Virus record (IMG/VR): IMGVR_UViG_3300047562_004594
Location: 1 to 24,698 of that record
Direction: 5' to 3' (one strand)
DNA from: a virus
Length of the DNA: 24,698 bases
Below are positions 1 to 4,956 of this stretch, piece by piece. The translations under genes were made by a program, and so were the position numbers. The notes under the pieces are model-generated. The model worked only from the letters and a program-made list of their open reading frames with translations, was not told where the DNA came from and ran no database searches. Numbering within the stretch: position 1 is the first letter of the stretch; every line of letters starts with the position of its first letter.

Positions 1-35
1 TCAAACTTATACGTTTTGTGATATCCGTCGAGCAT
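1..35 (-). CDS. 5' end of a small minus-strand gene (partial)
   Basis: Only the first eleven codons (MLDGYHKTYKF) are inside the window, so no function can be given. The start is supported by a good Shine-Dalgarno (AGAGGAGAAAGAAA just before ATG) and by a TTGACA-N16-TATCCT promoter directly upstream, the same layout as the other small minus-strand genes. The reading frame is open to the window edge. Confidence 0.6.
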   Translation of the reverse strand, partial: MLDGYHKTYKF

Positions 36-58
36 TTTCTTTCTCCTCTGTTTTCCTA

Positions 59-86
59 AGGATACCATATAGATCGGCATTGTCAA
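59..86 (-). promoter_or_regulatory. Sigma-70-type promoter for the gene at 35-1
   Basis: On the minus strand a perfect -35 TTGACA (81-86) and -10 TATCCT (59-64) are separated by 16 nt. The start codon is 24 nt past the -10. It belongs to the cassette-promoter family seen repeatedly up to 6.3 kb. Confidence 0.65.
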
Positions 87-115
87 GCGAAATCTTTAGA
101 AAAATATTTTTTGCT

Positions 116-201
116 CTAAGTCATTGGCGGATAAGGACTTACGACGCGGTGGGCGGCGCGGCCTCGCCCTAAGTGCTTTAGGGACAAGGCTTTACGTCAA
201 C
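116..201. repeat. R1, palindromic intergenic element
   Basis: First of six related elements. It has two inverted-repeat units, TAAGTCATT...AAGGACTTA and TAAGTGCTT...AAGGCTTTA, around a very GC-rich core (about 144-167). It overlaps the end of the 23-codon gene at 197-268 and precedes the promoter for the leftmost gene. On the minus strand CCCTAA...TTAGGG forms an extra small hairpin. It has no sigma-54-like promoter of its own. Role unknown: operator array, structured RNA or terminator are all possible. Confidence 0.75.
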
Positions 202-268
202 TGATGAAGTATGCAAATACCATACCGAAAAAGAATCCGGCACTAATGATCTTTTGTTCACTGGTCAT
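197..268 (-). CDS. Tiny membrane peptide, 23 aa
   Basis: Translation MTSEQKIISAGFFFGMVFAYFIS. After a polar start of about six residues, nearly all the rest is hydrophobic and could form one short transmembrane helix. The start follows a strong Shine-Dalgarno (CACGGAGGACAACCAA then ATG), and the ATG overlaps the end of the preceding 36-aa gene, which indicates translational coupling. It is the last gene of the operon starting at 1093. Function unknown. Very small phage membrane peptides often act on the envelope or on host proteins, but nothing here shows which. The ribosome site and overlap are the main reasons to believe it is translated. Confidence 0.5.
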   Translation of the reverse strand: MTSEQKIISAGFFFGMVFAYFIS

Positions 269-368
269 TTGGTTGTCCTCCGTGAATAACGTCGCACAAA
301 CTCCACGCAAAGATAAACCCGACAACATATCCAATCGTCACACTGATAAAGTCAATCTCAACTGGCAT
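258..368 (-). CDS. Small single-pass membrane protein, 36 aa
   Basis: Translation begins MPVEIDFISVTIGYVVGF and ends in a polar tail HGGQPNDQ. Residues about 7-27 form one hydrophobic stretch, a probable membrane helix. The start is preceded by GGAGGAGG, 6 nt from the ATG, one of the strongest ribosome sites in this region. It overlaps the 65-aa gene upstream by 11 nt and the 23-aa gene downstream by 11 nt, so the three are probably coupled. No family recognised. A holin- or spanin-like role cannot be claimed from one helix. Confidence 0.55.
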   Translation of the reverse strand: MPVEIDFISVTIGYVVGFIFAWSLCDVIHGGQPNDQ

Positions 369-555
369 AGGAAACCTCCTCCATGCTAAATCGTTCCACT
401 TCGCCCACGATACTTTCCAATGCTCCCGATACTGCTACTAGATTTTCGTATCGGTCAACTGCTTCGCTCAGATCAATCGCTGGTACACTCACGACACAAC
501 TATTGTAAGGTGTACCGTCAACTGTTTCGATATTCGTACACTTATAGTATCTCAT
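358..555 (-). CDS. Small hypothetical protein, 65 aa
   Basis: Soluble, acidic protein beginning MRYYKCTNIETVDGTPYNSC with a predicted-helical second half (EAVDRYENLVAVSGALESIV). No known family recognised. The start has a TAGGAATAA ribosome site. It lies 2 nt downstream of the 66-aa gene and overlaps the 36-aa membrane gene by 11 nt, so it is the third gene of the operon transcribed from the promoter at 1128-1155. Function unknown. Confidence 0.65.
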   Translation of the reverse strand: MRYYKCTNIETVDGTPYNSCVVSVPAIDLSEAVDRYENLVAVSGALESIVGEVERFSMEEVSYAS

Positions 556-557
556 TA

Positions 558-758
558 TTAGTTATTCCTAAAGGCGTTGTATTCATCCATAGCATCCTCA
601 AACTCTTGCAGCAGTTCGGGCATATTCATAGCCCAGTGTGCATACAGTTCCGTTTCCGATGGCGTCGGGGCGTATAGTCCCGTTTTTTCCAGGGCGTAAC
701 AATATGCCATATCTTCAAGATTATTTTCAAATCCAGCAACCATAGTATCAAAGTTCAT
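558..758 (-). CDS. Small acidic hypothetical protein, 66 aa
   Basis: Begins MNFDTMVAGFENNLEDMAYC. It is rich in Glu, Asp and Met and predicted mostly helical (PELLQEFEDAMDEYNAF). Its ATG overlaps the TGA stop of the 111-aa gene upstream (TGATG), with GGGGAGG as ribosome site inside that gene's last codons, a classic termination-reinitiation junction. No family recognised. Second gene of the 1093-197 operon. Confidence 0.7.
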   Translation of the reverse strand: MNFDTMVAGFENNLEDMAYCYALEKTGLYAPTPSETELYAHWAMNMPELLQEFEDAMDEYNAFRNN

Positions 759-1093
759 CAGTAGTCCTCCCCATAGTAACCGTAGTCCTCATCTGTTCCC
801 CATCCAGCGTCACGCATGGCACTGTCGAAATCCCCATCCATACTATCATCGTAATCATCGTTCCAAGCATCATCCAACTCATCAGGGTCTAAATCATCAC
901 GGTACTCAGCCGTACCGTCGTGGGCATCACGAATCTCTTGCCAATCCGAATCAATCTCATCCTCACGGTAGAAATCGTTGTAATCGTCGTACAGATACTC
1001 TGCAAACGGAACATCACTCTCGTCCGGCTCAGTGAACATTTCATCGTCCTCGTAGGAGTTCTCAGGATCGTACAGCGGGTCAGGGTGACTCAT
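758..1093 (-). CDS. Highly acidic protein, 111 aa, possible DNA mimic
   Basis: By my count 44 of 111 residues are Asp or Glu, there is no lysine and only four arginines, with many Tyr and Trp spread through the chain (for example DDYNDFYREDEIDSDWQ). No hydrophobic membrane segment or enzyme motif is visible. Such composition is known from DNA-mimic proteins of phages (Ocr, ArdA-type), but charge alone does not prove that role. It is the first gene of a five-gene operon. The start has CCAAGGAGAAAGAAA before ATG, and the promoter TTGACA-N16-TAGATT sits just upstream. Function otherwise unknown. Confidence 0.75.
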   Translation of the reverse strand: MSHPDPLYDPENSYEDDEMFTEPDESDVPFAEYLYDDYNDFYREDEIDSDWQEIRDAHDGTAEYRDDLDPDELDDAWNDDYDDSMDGDFDSAMRDAGWGTDEDYGYYGEDY

Positions 1094-1127
1094 TTTCTTT
1101 CTCCTTGGGGTTACTTTCTATATCGAC

Positions 1128-1155
1128 AATCTACCAGAAAAACTTTAGGTGTCAA
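1128..1155 (-). promoter_or_regulatory. Sigma-70-type promoter for the 1093-197 operon
   Basis: Minus-strand TTGACA (1150-1155), 16-nt spacer, TAGATT (1128-1133). The stop codon of the upstream gene (1152-1154) lies inside the -35 hexamer, so there is no intergenic spacer before the promoter. Confidence 0.7.
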
Positions 1156-1382
1156 GAACAAAAATCGGCTTCGGGATAAACTTCGTCAAAAATGTCTACG
1201 CCCACCACACTAGCCCAGTCGAGGGGGTGGCAATCATTTTCGTCGATGGGCTCAATCGTCGGCTCAACAATGCCAGCGTCAGCCATCTCCGCCAGAATCA
1301 GATTTACATCCTCAAAATCGTACATCTTTTTCTCCTGTCTCATATCACCCAAAAAAGCCATCATACGAGGAAAGTTATTCAT
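1152..1382 (-). CDS. Small acidic hypothetical protein, 76 aa (or 57 aa)
   Basis: From the ATG at 1382 it reads MNNFPRMMAFLGDMRQEKK and continues into an acidic part ending PEADFCS. Two starts are credible. The ATG at 1382 has GGAGGGG eight nt upstream and overlaps the end of the 66-aa gene. The ATG at 1325 (MYDFEDVNL) has an excellent ACAGGAGAAAAAG site. The shorter form lacks the basic N-terminal 19 residues. No family recognised. Second gene of the operon from 1575. Confidence 0.6.
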   Translation of the reverse strand: MNNFPRMMAFLGDMRQEKKMYDFEDVNLILAEMADAGIVEPTIEPIDENDCHPLDWASVVGVDIFDEVYPEADFCS

Positions 1383-1575
1383 TGTCAACCCCTCCTTCGA
1401 GGTATTCTTGATTGTAGAAGATCGCATCTTCGAGCATATGGATACGATCACGGATCACCTTCATTCTAGCATACGGCATACCATCCTTCAACTGATCATC
1501 CAAGTCTATGATCTTCTTGCTGAACCTCAGATTCTGATCCATAATCCGCTTCTTCTCTTCTGCTGAAATCTTCAT
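1375..1575 (-). CDS. Small charged helical protein, 66 aa
   Basis: Begins MKISAEEKKRIMDQNLRFSK. Almost entirely helical, charged and coiled-coil-like (FSKKIIDLDDQLKDG, then IRDRIHMLEDAIFYNQEYLEGG). The frame is open further upstream, but the consensus promoter and the GAAAGAAAGAGGATAG ribosome region lie inside that extension, so the start at 1575 is preferred. It overlaps the next gene by 8 nt. Function unknown. The shape would suit a dimeric binding protein, which is only a guess. Confidence 0.7.
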   Translation of the reverse strand: MKISAEEKKRIMDQNLRFSKKIIDLDDQLKDGMPYARMKVIRDRIHMLEDAIFYNQEYLEGGVDNE

Positions 1576-1600
1576 TCTATCCTCTTTCTTTCTTTCTTTC

Positions 1601-1628
1601 ATTCTACATACTATATCGTCAATGTCAA
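1601..1628 (-). promoter_or_regulatory. Sigma-70-type promoter for the 1575-1152 operon
   Basis: Minus-strand TTGACA (1623-1628), 16-nt spacer, TAGAAT (1601-1606), one of the closest consensus matches in the window. It is followed by a GAAAGAAAGAAAG leader and then the ATG at 1575. Confidence 0.75.
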
Positions 1629-1660
1629 GAAAAAAATCCAGAGAAAATAAAAATTTTTTT

Positions 1661-1674
1661 GGCACAGTATTTGC
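1661..1674 (+). promoter_or_regulatory. Sigma-54-like -24/-12 promoter reading into R2
   Basis: The plus strand reads TTTGGCACAGTATTTGCTAT, with the GG (1661-1662) and GC (1673-1674) exactly ten nt apart as in RpoN promoters (consensus TGGCAC-N5-TTGCW). A start about 12 nt downstream would fall at the first base of R2. The same sequence with one change precedes R5. No coding gene lies downstream on this strand, so any product would be a non-coding or antisense RNA. Confidence 0.5.
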
Positions 1675-1682
1675 TATGCTTC

Positions 1683-1768
1683 CTAAGTCATTGGTATCAA
1701 AGGAGTTACGTCGCGGCCGGCCCGCCTCGCTCGCCGTAAGTCTTTACGCAGCAAGGGTTTACATCACA
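1683..1768. repeat. R2, palindromic intergenic element
   Basis: Two inverted-repeat units (TAAGTCATTG...AAGGAGTTACG and GTAAGTCTTTA...AAGGGTTTAC) flank a GC-rich core near 1714-1735 containing CGGCCGGCCCG. It abuts the stop codon of the nuclease gene at 1769-2323 and sits just downstream of the sigma-54-like site at 1661-1674. Confidence 0.75.
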
Positions 1769-2323
1769 TCAACTATCATTGAGAATTTTTTGGATATTTT
1801 CTTTAGTGATAGTCAAGAATCTTTCCTCTCCCTTCAAAAACCTATGGCCCCTATACCTATTGAAATAAACCGTTTCGCCCCTATCGGTTAGTGTGCCATA
1901 AACATTTATGAATCGTTTAGCAGATTTGCCGCCAATAATAATGCTTGTATAATCATAACCAACCATAACTAATGCTAAAATATCGAAATTGCTGGTTTTG
2001 ATATTGTTGAAACAAAAGTTATCGCTAACTCCACCTTGTGCTGCTGTTTTTACCTCAACATACTTCCACCCATCTCCAATCTTCACCCTAAGATCCGCAT
2101 GGTCATACCCATTCAAAATCTGAACTTTATAACCCAATTTCTCAAACTGTTGCTTTACCAGATATTCCCCTTTGCGTCCCTTCTCCCCACCGGCTGCCAT
2201 GAACTCGATAGACACAGGATCAGAAAACTTACCATTCTGACGCTCGTTTTTCAGATAGTCCTTGTCTGCTTTCTGAAAATCACGCTGAGAAACAAAACCC
2301 GGAATTTTTGTTGCAGTAGTCAT
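1769..2323 (-). CDS. PD-(D/E)XK-superfamily nuclease-like protein, 184 aa
   Basis: Residues about 48-100 fit the PD-(D/E)XK nuclease core: a helix with an acidic residue (GRKGEYLVKQQFEKLGYKV), then DHADLRV with the metal-binding Asp, then WKYVEVKTAAQ holding the E-x-K pair. This fold covers Holliday-junction resolvases, restriction enzymes and repair nucleases, and which one cannot be told from the window. The C-terminal half is basic and aromatic (YFNRYRGHRFLKGEERF), suitable for DNA contact. The ATG follows GGACAAGG. A TTGACA-N16-TAAAAT promoter lies upstream, inside the previous gene's 3' end. Likely to act on host or phage DNA in the cytoplasm. The nuclease call is by motif only. Confidence 0.7.
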   Translation of the reverse strand: MTTATKIPGFVSQRDFQKADKDYLKNERQNGKFSDPVSIEFMAAGGEKGRKGEYLVKQQFEKLGYKVQILNGYDHADLRVKIGDGWKYVEVKTAAQGGVSDNFCFNNIKTSNFDILALVMVGYDYTSIIIGGKSAKRFINVYGTLTDRGETVYFNRYRGHRFLKGEERFLTITKENIQKILNDS

Positions 2324-2358
2324 TACCTTGTCCTTATTGGGTCACTGGTTATGACGCT

Positions 2359-2386
2359 ATTTTATTGCCCAAATTTTATTTGTCAA
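2359..2386 (-). promoter_or_regulatory. Sigma-70-type promoter for the nuclease gene
   Basis: Minus-strand TTGACA (2381-2386), 16 nt, TAAAAT (2359-2364). The -35 box is formed by the last codons (Ile-Asp-Lys) of the upstream 58-aa gene. Confidence 0.7.
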
Positions 2387-2552
2387 TAGGTTTTCTGGAA
2401 AAAATCGTGTCCAAATAAATCTCCCTATCCGTAACAACATACCCATATTCACAAGACGGCGTATACACCCCAAAATACCATTTCCCATCATCATACCCCT
2501 CATACCCAACCCCATATCCTAGCATACCCATCATCATTACGATACTGTACAT
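2376..2552 (-). CDS. Small Gly/Tyr-rich hypothetical protein, 58 aa
   Basis: Begins MYSIVMMMGMLGYGVGYEGY and ends DTIFSRKPIDK. It has a Met/Gly/Tyr-rich first part and a single Cys. Not clearly a membrane protein. The start is well supported by CACGGAGGAAAACAG directly before ATG. The stop overlaps the promoter of the nuclease gene, so the two may be co-transcribed as well. No convincing promoter was found upstream. No family recognised. Confidence 0.6.
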   Translation of the reverse strand: MYSIVMMMGMLGYGVGYEGYDDGKWYFGVYTPSCEYGYVVTDREIYLDTIFSRKPIDK

Positions 2553-2647
2553 CTGTTTTCCTCCGTGAGAATCTTTCTACATATATTATCGGCCAATCCC
2601 CCAGATATCTTTACAAAAATAAAACTTCACCTAAACCCTTATCCTGC

Positions 2648-2716
2648 AACAACTTACGTCAAGTTGGGCGGCGCAATTTTGCCCTAAGTCCTTATATACC
2701 AAGGATTTACGCTGAC
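2648..2716. repeat. R3, partial palindromic intergenic element
   Basis: Keeps the right arm of the first unit (AACAACTTACGTCAA), a core with GGGCGGCGC, and a full second unit (TAAGTCCTTA...AAGGATTTACG). The left arm of the first unit is lost or diverged. It lies between the gene ending at 2774 and the gene starting at 2552, consistent with one R element per operon boundary. Confidence 0.7.
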
Positions 2717-2732
2717 TAGCTGACTCTATCAT

Positions 2733-2780
2733 AAACCGGTAGGTTTAGCCGGTACAACCGTACACCCCTACAATCAGGGG
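2733..2780 (-). repeat. Three-hairpin 3' element, copy 1
   Basis: Read on the minus strand, directly at the 3' end of the gene at 2774-2992: CCCC...GGGG, then GTAC-N4-GTAC, then CCGG...CCGG, three short stems in tandem. The copy at 4289-4336 has the same order and near-identical sequence, also at a gene 3' end and also just before an R element. No U-tract follows, so it is not a standard intrinsic terminator. Confidence 0.6.
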
Positions 2781-2992
2781 AGATTGCGGATCGACTCACG
2801 ATACCTGAACAACAGTTCAGCGGCAGCGTTGCTGATTCCTTCGAGCAGCGTAGCACGAACATTGCCAAACTTGTAGTGGTCAAGTCGATGCTGTGCCTCA
2901 TAGAGCCACTGTTGAATCGTCGTGGTTTGCATAGCCGAAAAGTCTGCTGCATAAAAACTTACACAAAACATATAATCACTCATATCTTTCAT
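2774..2992 (-). CDS. Small hypothetical protein, 72 aa
   Basis: Begins MKDMSDYMFCVSFYAADFSA. The rest is soluble with helical stretches (QWLYEAQHRLDHYKFGNVRATLLEGISNAAAELLFRYRESI). ATG codons at 2992 and 2983 are both preceded by GA-rich leader. The first is chosen because it follows the GAGAGAAAG tract. Promoter TTGACA-N17-TAGACT is just upstream. Its end overlaps the three-hairpin element. No family recognised. Confidence 0.65.
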   Translation of the reverse strand: MKDMSDYMFCVSFYAADFSAMQTTTIQQWLYEAQHRLDHYKFGNVRATLLEGISNAAAELLFRYRESIRNLP

Positions 2993-3017
2993 ATCTTTCT
3001 CTCTTTCTTATACTGGT

Positions 3018-3046
3018 AGTCTATCAGAAAAATTTTGGGTTGTCAA
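3018..3046 (-). promoter_or_regulatory. Sigma-70-type promoter for the gene at 2992-2774
   Basis: Minus-strand TTGACA (3041-3046), 17 nt, TAGACT (3018-3023). The stop codon of the upstream gene (3043-3045) is inside the -35 hexamer. Confidence 0.75.
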
Positions 3047-3240
3047 GCGTTCAATTCTTCGTAAGAGACACGACGTAAAATATTTTTATTCTCATCGATT
3101 TCGTACACAGAACAATCGTACTGGTACAATAATGAGTTTTTGATATTCTTTTCCCAAGTCTCTTTGGCTTCAGAGATTGTATCATAAAGCCTATAGTCTT
3201 GAATGAAACCATCGAACGCTATTACAAACTTATTCATCAT
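3043..3240 (-). CDS. Small hypothetical protein, 65 aa
   Basis: Begins MMNKFVIAFDGFIQDYRLYD and continues with an amphipathic helix (TISEAKETWEKNIKN) and a beta-like end (YDCSVYEIDENKNILRRVSY). A TTG codon at 3252 could extend it by four residues, but the ATG at 3240 has AAAGG four nt upstream and is preferred. It lies 8 nt after the 52-aa gene and is probably co-transcribed with it from the promoter at 3707-3735. No family recognised. Confidence 0.65.
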   Translation of the reverse strand: MMNKFVIAFDGFIQDYRLYDTISEAKETWEKNIKNSLLYQYDCSVYEIDENKNILRRVSYEELNA

Positions 3241-3248
3241 TTTACCTT

Positions 3249-3407
3249 TCAACCAAACATCTCATACTCTTCATCAGTCAATGCTACCTCATCCGGACGA
3301 TAGCAGTTATTACCGTACAACTCACGATTAGTAGGACGCTTTTCCCACTCATCCATGAAACGATTGTACTCTTCAATCATACGCTGTTCTTCACTATCCT
3401 TTTCCAT
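3249..3407 (-). CDS. Small acidic hypothetical protein, 52 aa
   Basis: Begins MEKDSEEQRMIEEYNRFMDE and ends ALTDEEYEMFG. Strongly acidic and helical at the N-terminus, with a central WEKRPTNRELYGNNCYRPDE. The start follows a GAAAGAAAGG-type leader. It sits 23 nt after the 83-aa gene and 8 nt before the 65-aa gene, so it is the middle gene of a three-gene operon. No family recognised. Confidence 0.6.
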   Translation of the reverse strand: MEKDSEEQRMIEEYNRFMDEWEKRPTNRELYGNNCYRPDEVALTDEEYEMFG

Positions 3408-3430
3408 CTTTCAATCTACCTTTCTTTCAC

Positions 3431-3682
3431 TCAGACTATCACAGGAAACATGCTCTTGACCAACTCACCCTCATACGGATGTTCACGATGATACTTCATC
3501 CACAACTCATCGACTACAAACTGAGCCGCACGTTGACGCGACCCACGAAAAACGTAGTAGTTTGCTTTGATATCAAACAACTTGATTGTACCATCCGTTT
3601 GGGGGTGGTAAGTGAAACCGGCAATGTAGGCATACCGATTGATGCTTTTCAGAATCGTGCTAGTCTTAGGAGGCTTTCTCAT
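3431..3682 (-). CDS. Small basic hypothetical protein, 83 aa
   Basis: Begins MRKPPKTSTILKSINRYAYI. A mixed beta part (YIAGFTYHPQTDGTIKLFDI) is followed by a basic helix (RGSRQRAAQFVVDELWMKYH). Basic N-terminus and arginines suggest nucleic-acid or protein contact, but no family is recognised. The ATG follows GAAAGAGAGAAAGAAAA. Promoter TTGACA-N17-TAGAGT lies immediately after the stop of the 65-aa gene upstream. Confidence 0.65.
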   Translation of the reverse strand: MRKPPKTSTILKSINRYAYIAGFTYHPQTDGTIKLFDIKANYYVFRGSRQRAAQFVVDELWMKYHREHPYEGELVKSMFPVIV

Positions 3683-3706
3683 TTTTCTTTCTCTCTTTCT
3701 TCCTTT

Positions 3707-3735
3707 ACTCTACCAAACTTTTCCCGCCGTGTCAA
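3707..3735 (-). promoter_or_regulatory. Sigma-70-type promoter for the 3682-3043 operon
   Basis: Minus-strand TTGACA (3730-3735), 17 nt, TAGAGT (3707-3712). Five nt separate it from the upstream stop codon, and a short CCCC...GGGG hairpin spans that junction. Confidence 0.7.
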
Positions 3736-3740
3736 TCCCC

Positions 3741-3938
3741 TCAATCGGGGGTGACCGGTCCCGGTGATCGGTAGACTATGTGACCACACTTGTTAGCGTA
3801 GACTGAACGATACCCTACCGCTTCATCGTTGATGAGCAACAGAATACCCTTACCCGGAATGTTCCGAATATTCTCAACCGGACCTTCGAAAATCTCACCG
3901 GTTGCATAGACCACATTGACGATATCACCAATCTTCAT
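3741..3938 (-). CDS. Small beta-barrel-like protein, 65 aa
   Basis: Begins MKIGDIVNVVYATGEIFEGP. The pattern (GDIVNVVY...GEIFEGPVENI...GKGILLLI...GHIVY) looks like a small SH3/KOW-like beta-barrel, which would suit RNA, DNA or protein binding, but this is inferred from the pattern only. It is the first gene after the best sigma-54-like promoter (3971-3984), about 33 nt from it, and the ATG follows GAAAGAGAGAGTGAAAG. Its stop lies 5 nt before the next promoter. Confidence 0.65.
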   Translation of the reverse strand: MKIGDIVNVVYATGEIFEGPVENIRNIPGKGILLLINDEAVGYRSVYANKCGHIVYRSPGPVTPD

Positions 3939-3970
3939 CTTTCACTCTCTCTTTCTTACCTCTATATAAT

Positions 3971-3984
3971 GCAATCGCCGTGCC
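3971..3984 (-). promoter_or_regulatory. Sigma-54-like -24/-12 promoter (module R4)
   Basis: Minus strand TTTGGCACGGCGATTGCA matches the RpoN consensus (TGGCACG-N4-TTGCA) at every informative position: GG at 3984-3983, GC at 3972-3971, ten nt apart. The predicted start near 3959 leaves about 20 nt of GA-rich leader to the ATG at 3938. Three dyads lie 74-151 nt upstream, where activator sites of sigma-54 promoters are usually found. An AT-rich TATATAG follows, so an extended -10 sigma-70 promoter is the alternative. Confidence 0.6.
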
Positions 3985-4057
3985 AAACCGAAAAATATTT
4001 TTTGTGCGATTTTTACGGGAAAAACGCTGTGCTATTTTTTGTGCCTAGTTTTTGAGC

Positions 4058-4135
4058 GTAGCAAAACGCTACAGCAGTGTAGCAAAACGCTACGCATAAC
4101 TCAGCCTAAAACAGCAAAGTGTAGCAAAATGCACT
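4058..4135. repeat. Three 15-bp dyads (enhancer-like sites), module R4
   Basis: GTAGCAAAACGCTAC at 4058-4072 and again at 4079-4093, and GTAGCAAAATGCACT at 4121-4135. The unit is an inverted repeat GTAGC-N5-GCTAC. Related sets occur at 5312-5378 and 6603-6669, always between the sigma-54-like promoter and the R element. Expected to bind a dimeric regulator, possibly a sigma-54 activator. No such activator gene is in the window. Confidence 0.7.
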
Positions 4136-4182
4136 ACCCCATATATAGTGTGCCTAAAAATCAGGCACCACAAGACACTCGT

Positions 4183-4265
4183 CGTAAGTCGTTGATACCA
4201 AAGGAGTTACGTCAAATTTGCGGCCGCAAAATCGTCGTAAGTCCTTACGTAGCAAGGGTTTACGG
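4183..4265. repeat. R4, palindromic intergenic element
   Basis: Cleanest R copy: GTAAGTCGTTG...AAGGAGTTACGTCA, a perfect 14-bp palindrome TTTGCGGCCGCAAA in the centre, then CGTAAGTCCTTACG...AAGGGTTTACG. It sits downstream of the gene ending at 4344 and upstream of the dyads and leftward promoter. Unlike R2, R5 and R6 it has no rightward sigma-54-like site before it. Together with 3971-4135 it fills the 405-nt gap between genes. Confidence 0.8.
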
Positions 4266-4288
4266 CTCGCTGGCTGTCATCATATGTC

Positions 4289-4336
4289 AACCGGCTGGTT
4301 CAGCCGGTACAAATGTACACCCCCACCACAGAGGGG
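4289..4336 (-). repeat. Three-hairpin 3' element, copy 2
   Basis: Minus-strand order: CCCC...GGGG, GTACATTTGTAC, ACCGGCTGAACCAGCCGGT. Near-identical to 2733-2780 and in the same place: gene end on one side, R element on the other. The third stem is the strongest (seven pairs). No U-tract follows. Confidence 0.65.
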
Positions 4337-4343
4337 TCGAGTA

Positions 4344-4655
4344 TCAATCCCCCATAAAGGGGGACATCTCGTTTTCGGACAGGCTGGCATATTGCATAGC
4401 CAACGCTTCCACCCTTTCGCGAGAACCGGGCTTGCCAACCTTGAACCGCATACGATCCTCACCCCCCACAAGGCGGGGGTCAGCTTTTTCTAGTGTACGC
4501 TTGGCCAGTGTACGCATAGCCTTGCGATTGAACTTCAATACCTTCTCACTGCGAATCGTACCACCATCGGCGGTAGTCTTGTCGCACGGAATAGCGATAC
4601 CACTGAAGCACAGGAACGCTTGACGCTTTGCATTTTCGATGATTTCAAACTTCAT
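4344..4655 (-). CDS. Small basic hypothetical protein, 103 aa
   Basis: Begins MKFEIIENAKRQAFLCFSGI. It is rich in Lys and Arg in the middle (RSEKVLKFNRKAMRTLAKRTLEK) and ends SENEMSPFMGD. No family recognised. The basic helix could contact nucleic acid. The frame is open upstream to 4739, but the start at 4655 is chosen because the cassette promoter (4687-4714) and the GAAAGAGAGAAAGAAA leader precede it. It is followed by the three-hairpin element and R4, so it is probably the last gene of its unit. Confidence 0.7.
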   Translation of the reverse strand: MKFEIIENAKRQAFLCFSGIAIPCDKTTADGGTIRSEKVLKFNRKAMRTLAKRTLEKADPRLVGGEDRMRFKVGKPGSRERVEALAMQYASLSENEMSPFMGD

Positions 4656-4686
4656 TTTCTTTCTCTCTTTCTTTCGTGTTGAGTGT

Positions 4687-4714
4687 AGTCTACCAAAAAA
4701 ACTTTTCTTGTCAA
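4687..4714 (-). promoter_or_regulatory. Sigma-70-type promoter for the 103-aa gene
   Basis: Minus-strand TTGACA (4709-4714), 16 nt, TAGACT (4687-4692), five nt after the upstream stop codon. A CCCC...GGGG hairpin spans the stop. Confidence 0.75.
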
Positions 4715-4719
4715 TCCCC

Positions 4720-4893
4720 TCAGTTGGGGGATACTGCATATTCCTCAGTCAACACTTCGCAGTGTTCACGACAATCGGGGCAGATTTCGTAGCAGATATG
4801 CTCATCGCTCATATATGCTCCGCAACAATCGCTCATATACAGAACGTTCATTTCGTAATCGGCGTAATCGGGACGGGGATCGGGGCAACTCAT
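4720..4893 (-). CDS. Cys-rich zinc-binding-like small protein, 57 aa
   Basis: Begins MSCPDPRPDYADYEMNVLYM. Residues 23-45 read CCGAYMSDEHICYEICPDC then REHC, so cysteines fall at 23, 24, 34, 38, 41 and 45 with His at 32 and 44. This spacing fits a compact treble-clef or knuckle zinc site of a kind common in small phage proteins. No enzyme motif is present. The ATG follows GAGAGAGAGAAAAA, with promoter TTGACG-N16-TAGACT upstream. It may bind nucleic acid or protein; which one is not visible. Confidence 0.7.
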   Translation of the reverse strand: MSCPDPRPDYADYEMNVLYMSDCCGAYMSDEHICYEICPDCREHCEVLTEEYAVSPN

Positions 4894-4922
4894 TTTTCTC
4901 TCTCTCTTTCTTTCTTTCTTTC

Positions 4923-4950
4923 AGTCTAGCAAAAAATCCCGCCGCGTCAA
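4923..4950 (-). promoter_or_regulatory. Sigma-70-type promoter for the Cys-rich gene
   Basis: Minus-strand TTGACG (4945-4950), 16 nt, TAGACT (4923-4928), six nt after the upstream TAG stop. The only cassette promoter with a one-base change in the -35. Confidence 0.65.
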
Positions 4951-4956
4951 GCCCCA

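Noticed and set aside
204-389. 61-codon plus-strand ORF
   Set aside because: Antisense to two tiny genes with strong ribosome sites, and it has none itself.
420-1566. Several plus-strand ORFs of 85-124 codons
   Set aside because: All are antisense to minus-strand genes that have promoters and ribosome sites, and their composition is unlike real proteins.
4039-4623. 194-codon plus-strand ORF
   Set aside because: It runs through dyads, R4, the three-hairpin element and antisense to the 103-aa gene, with no ribosome site. A shadow frame.
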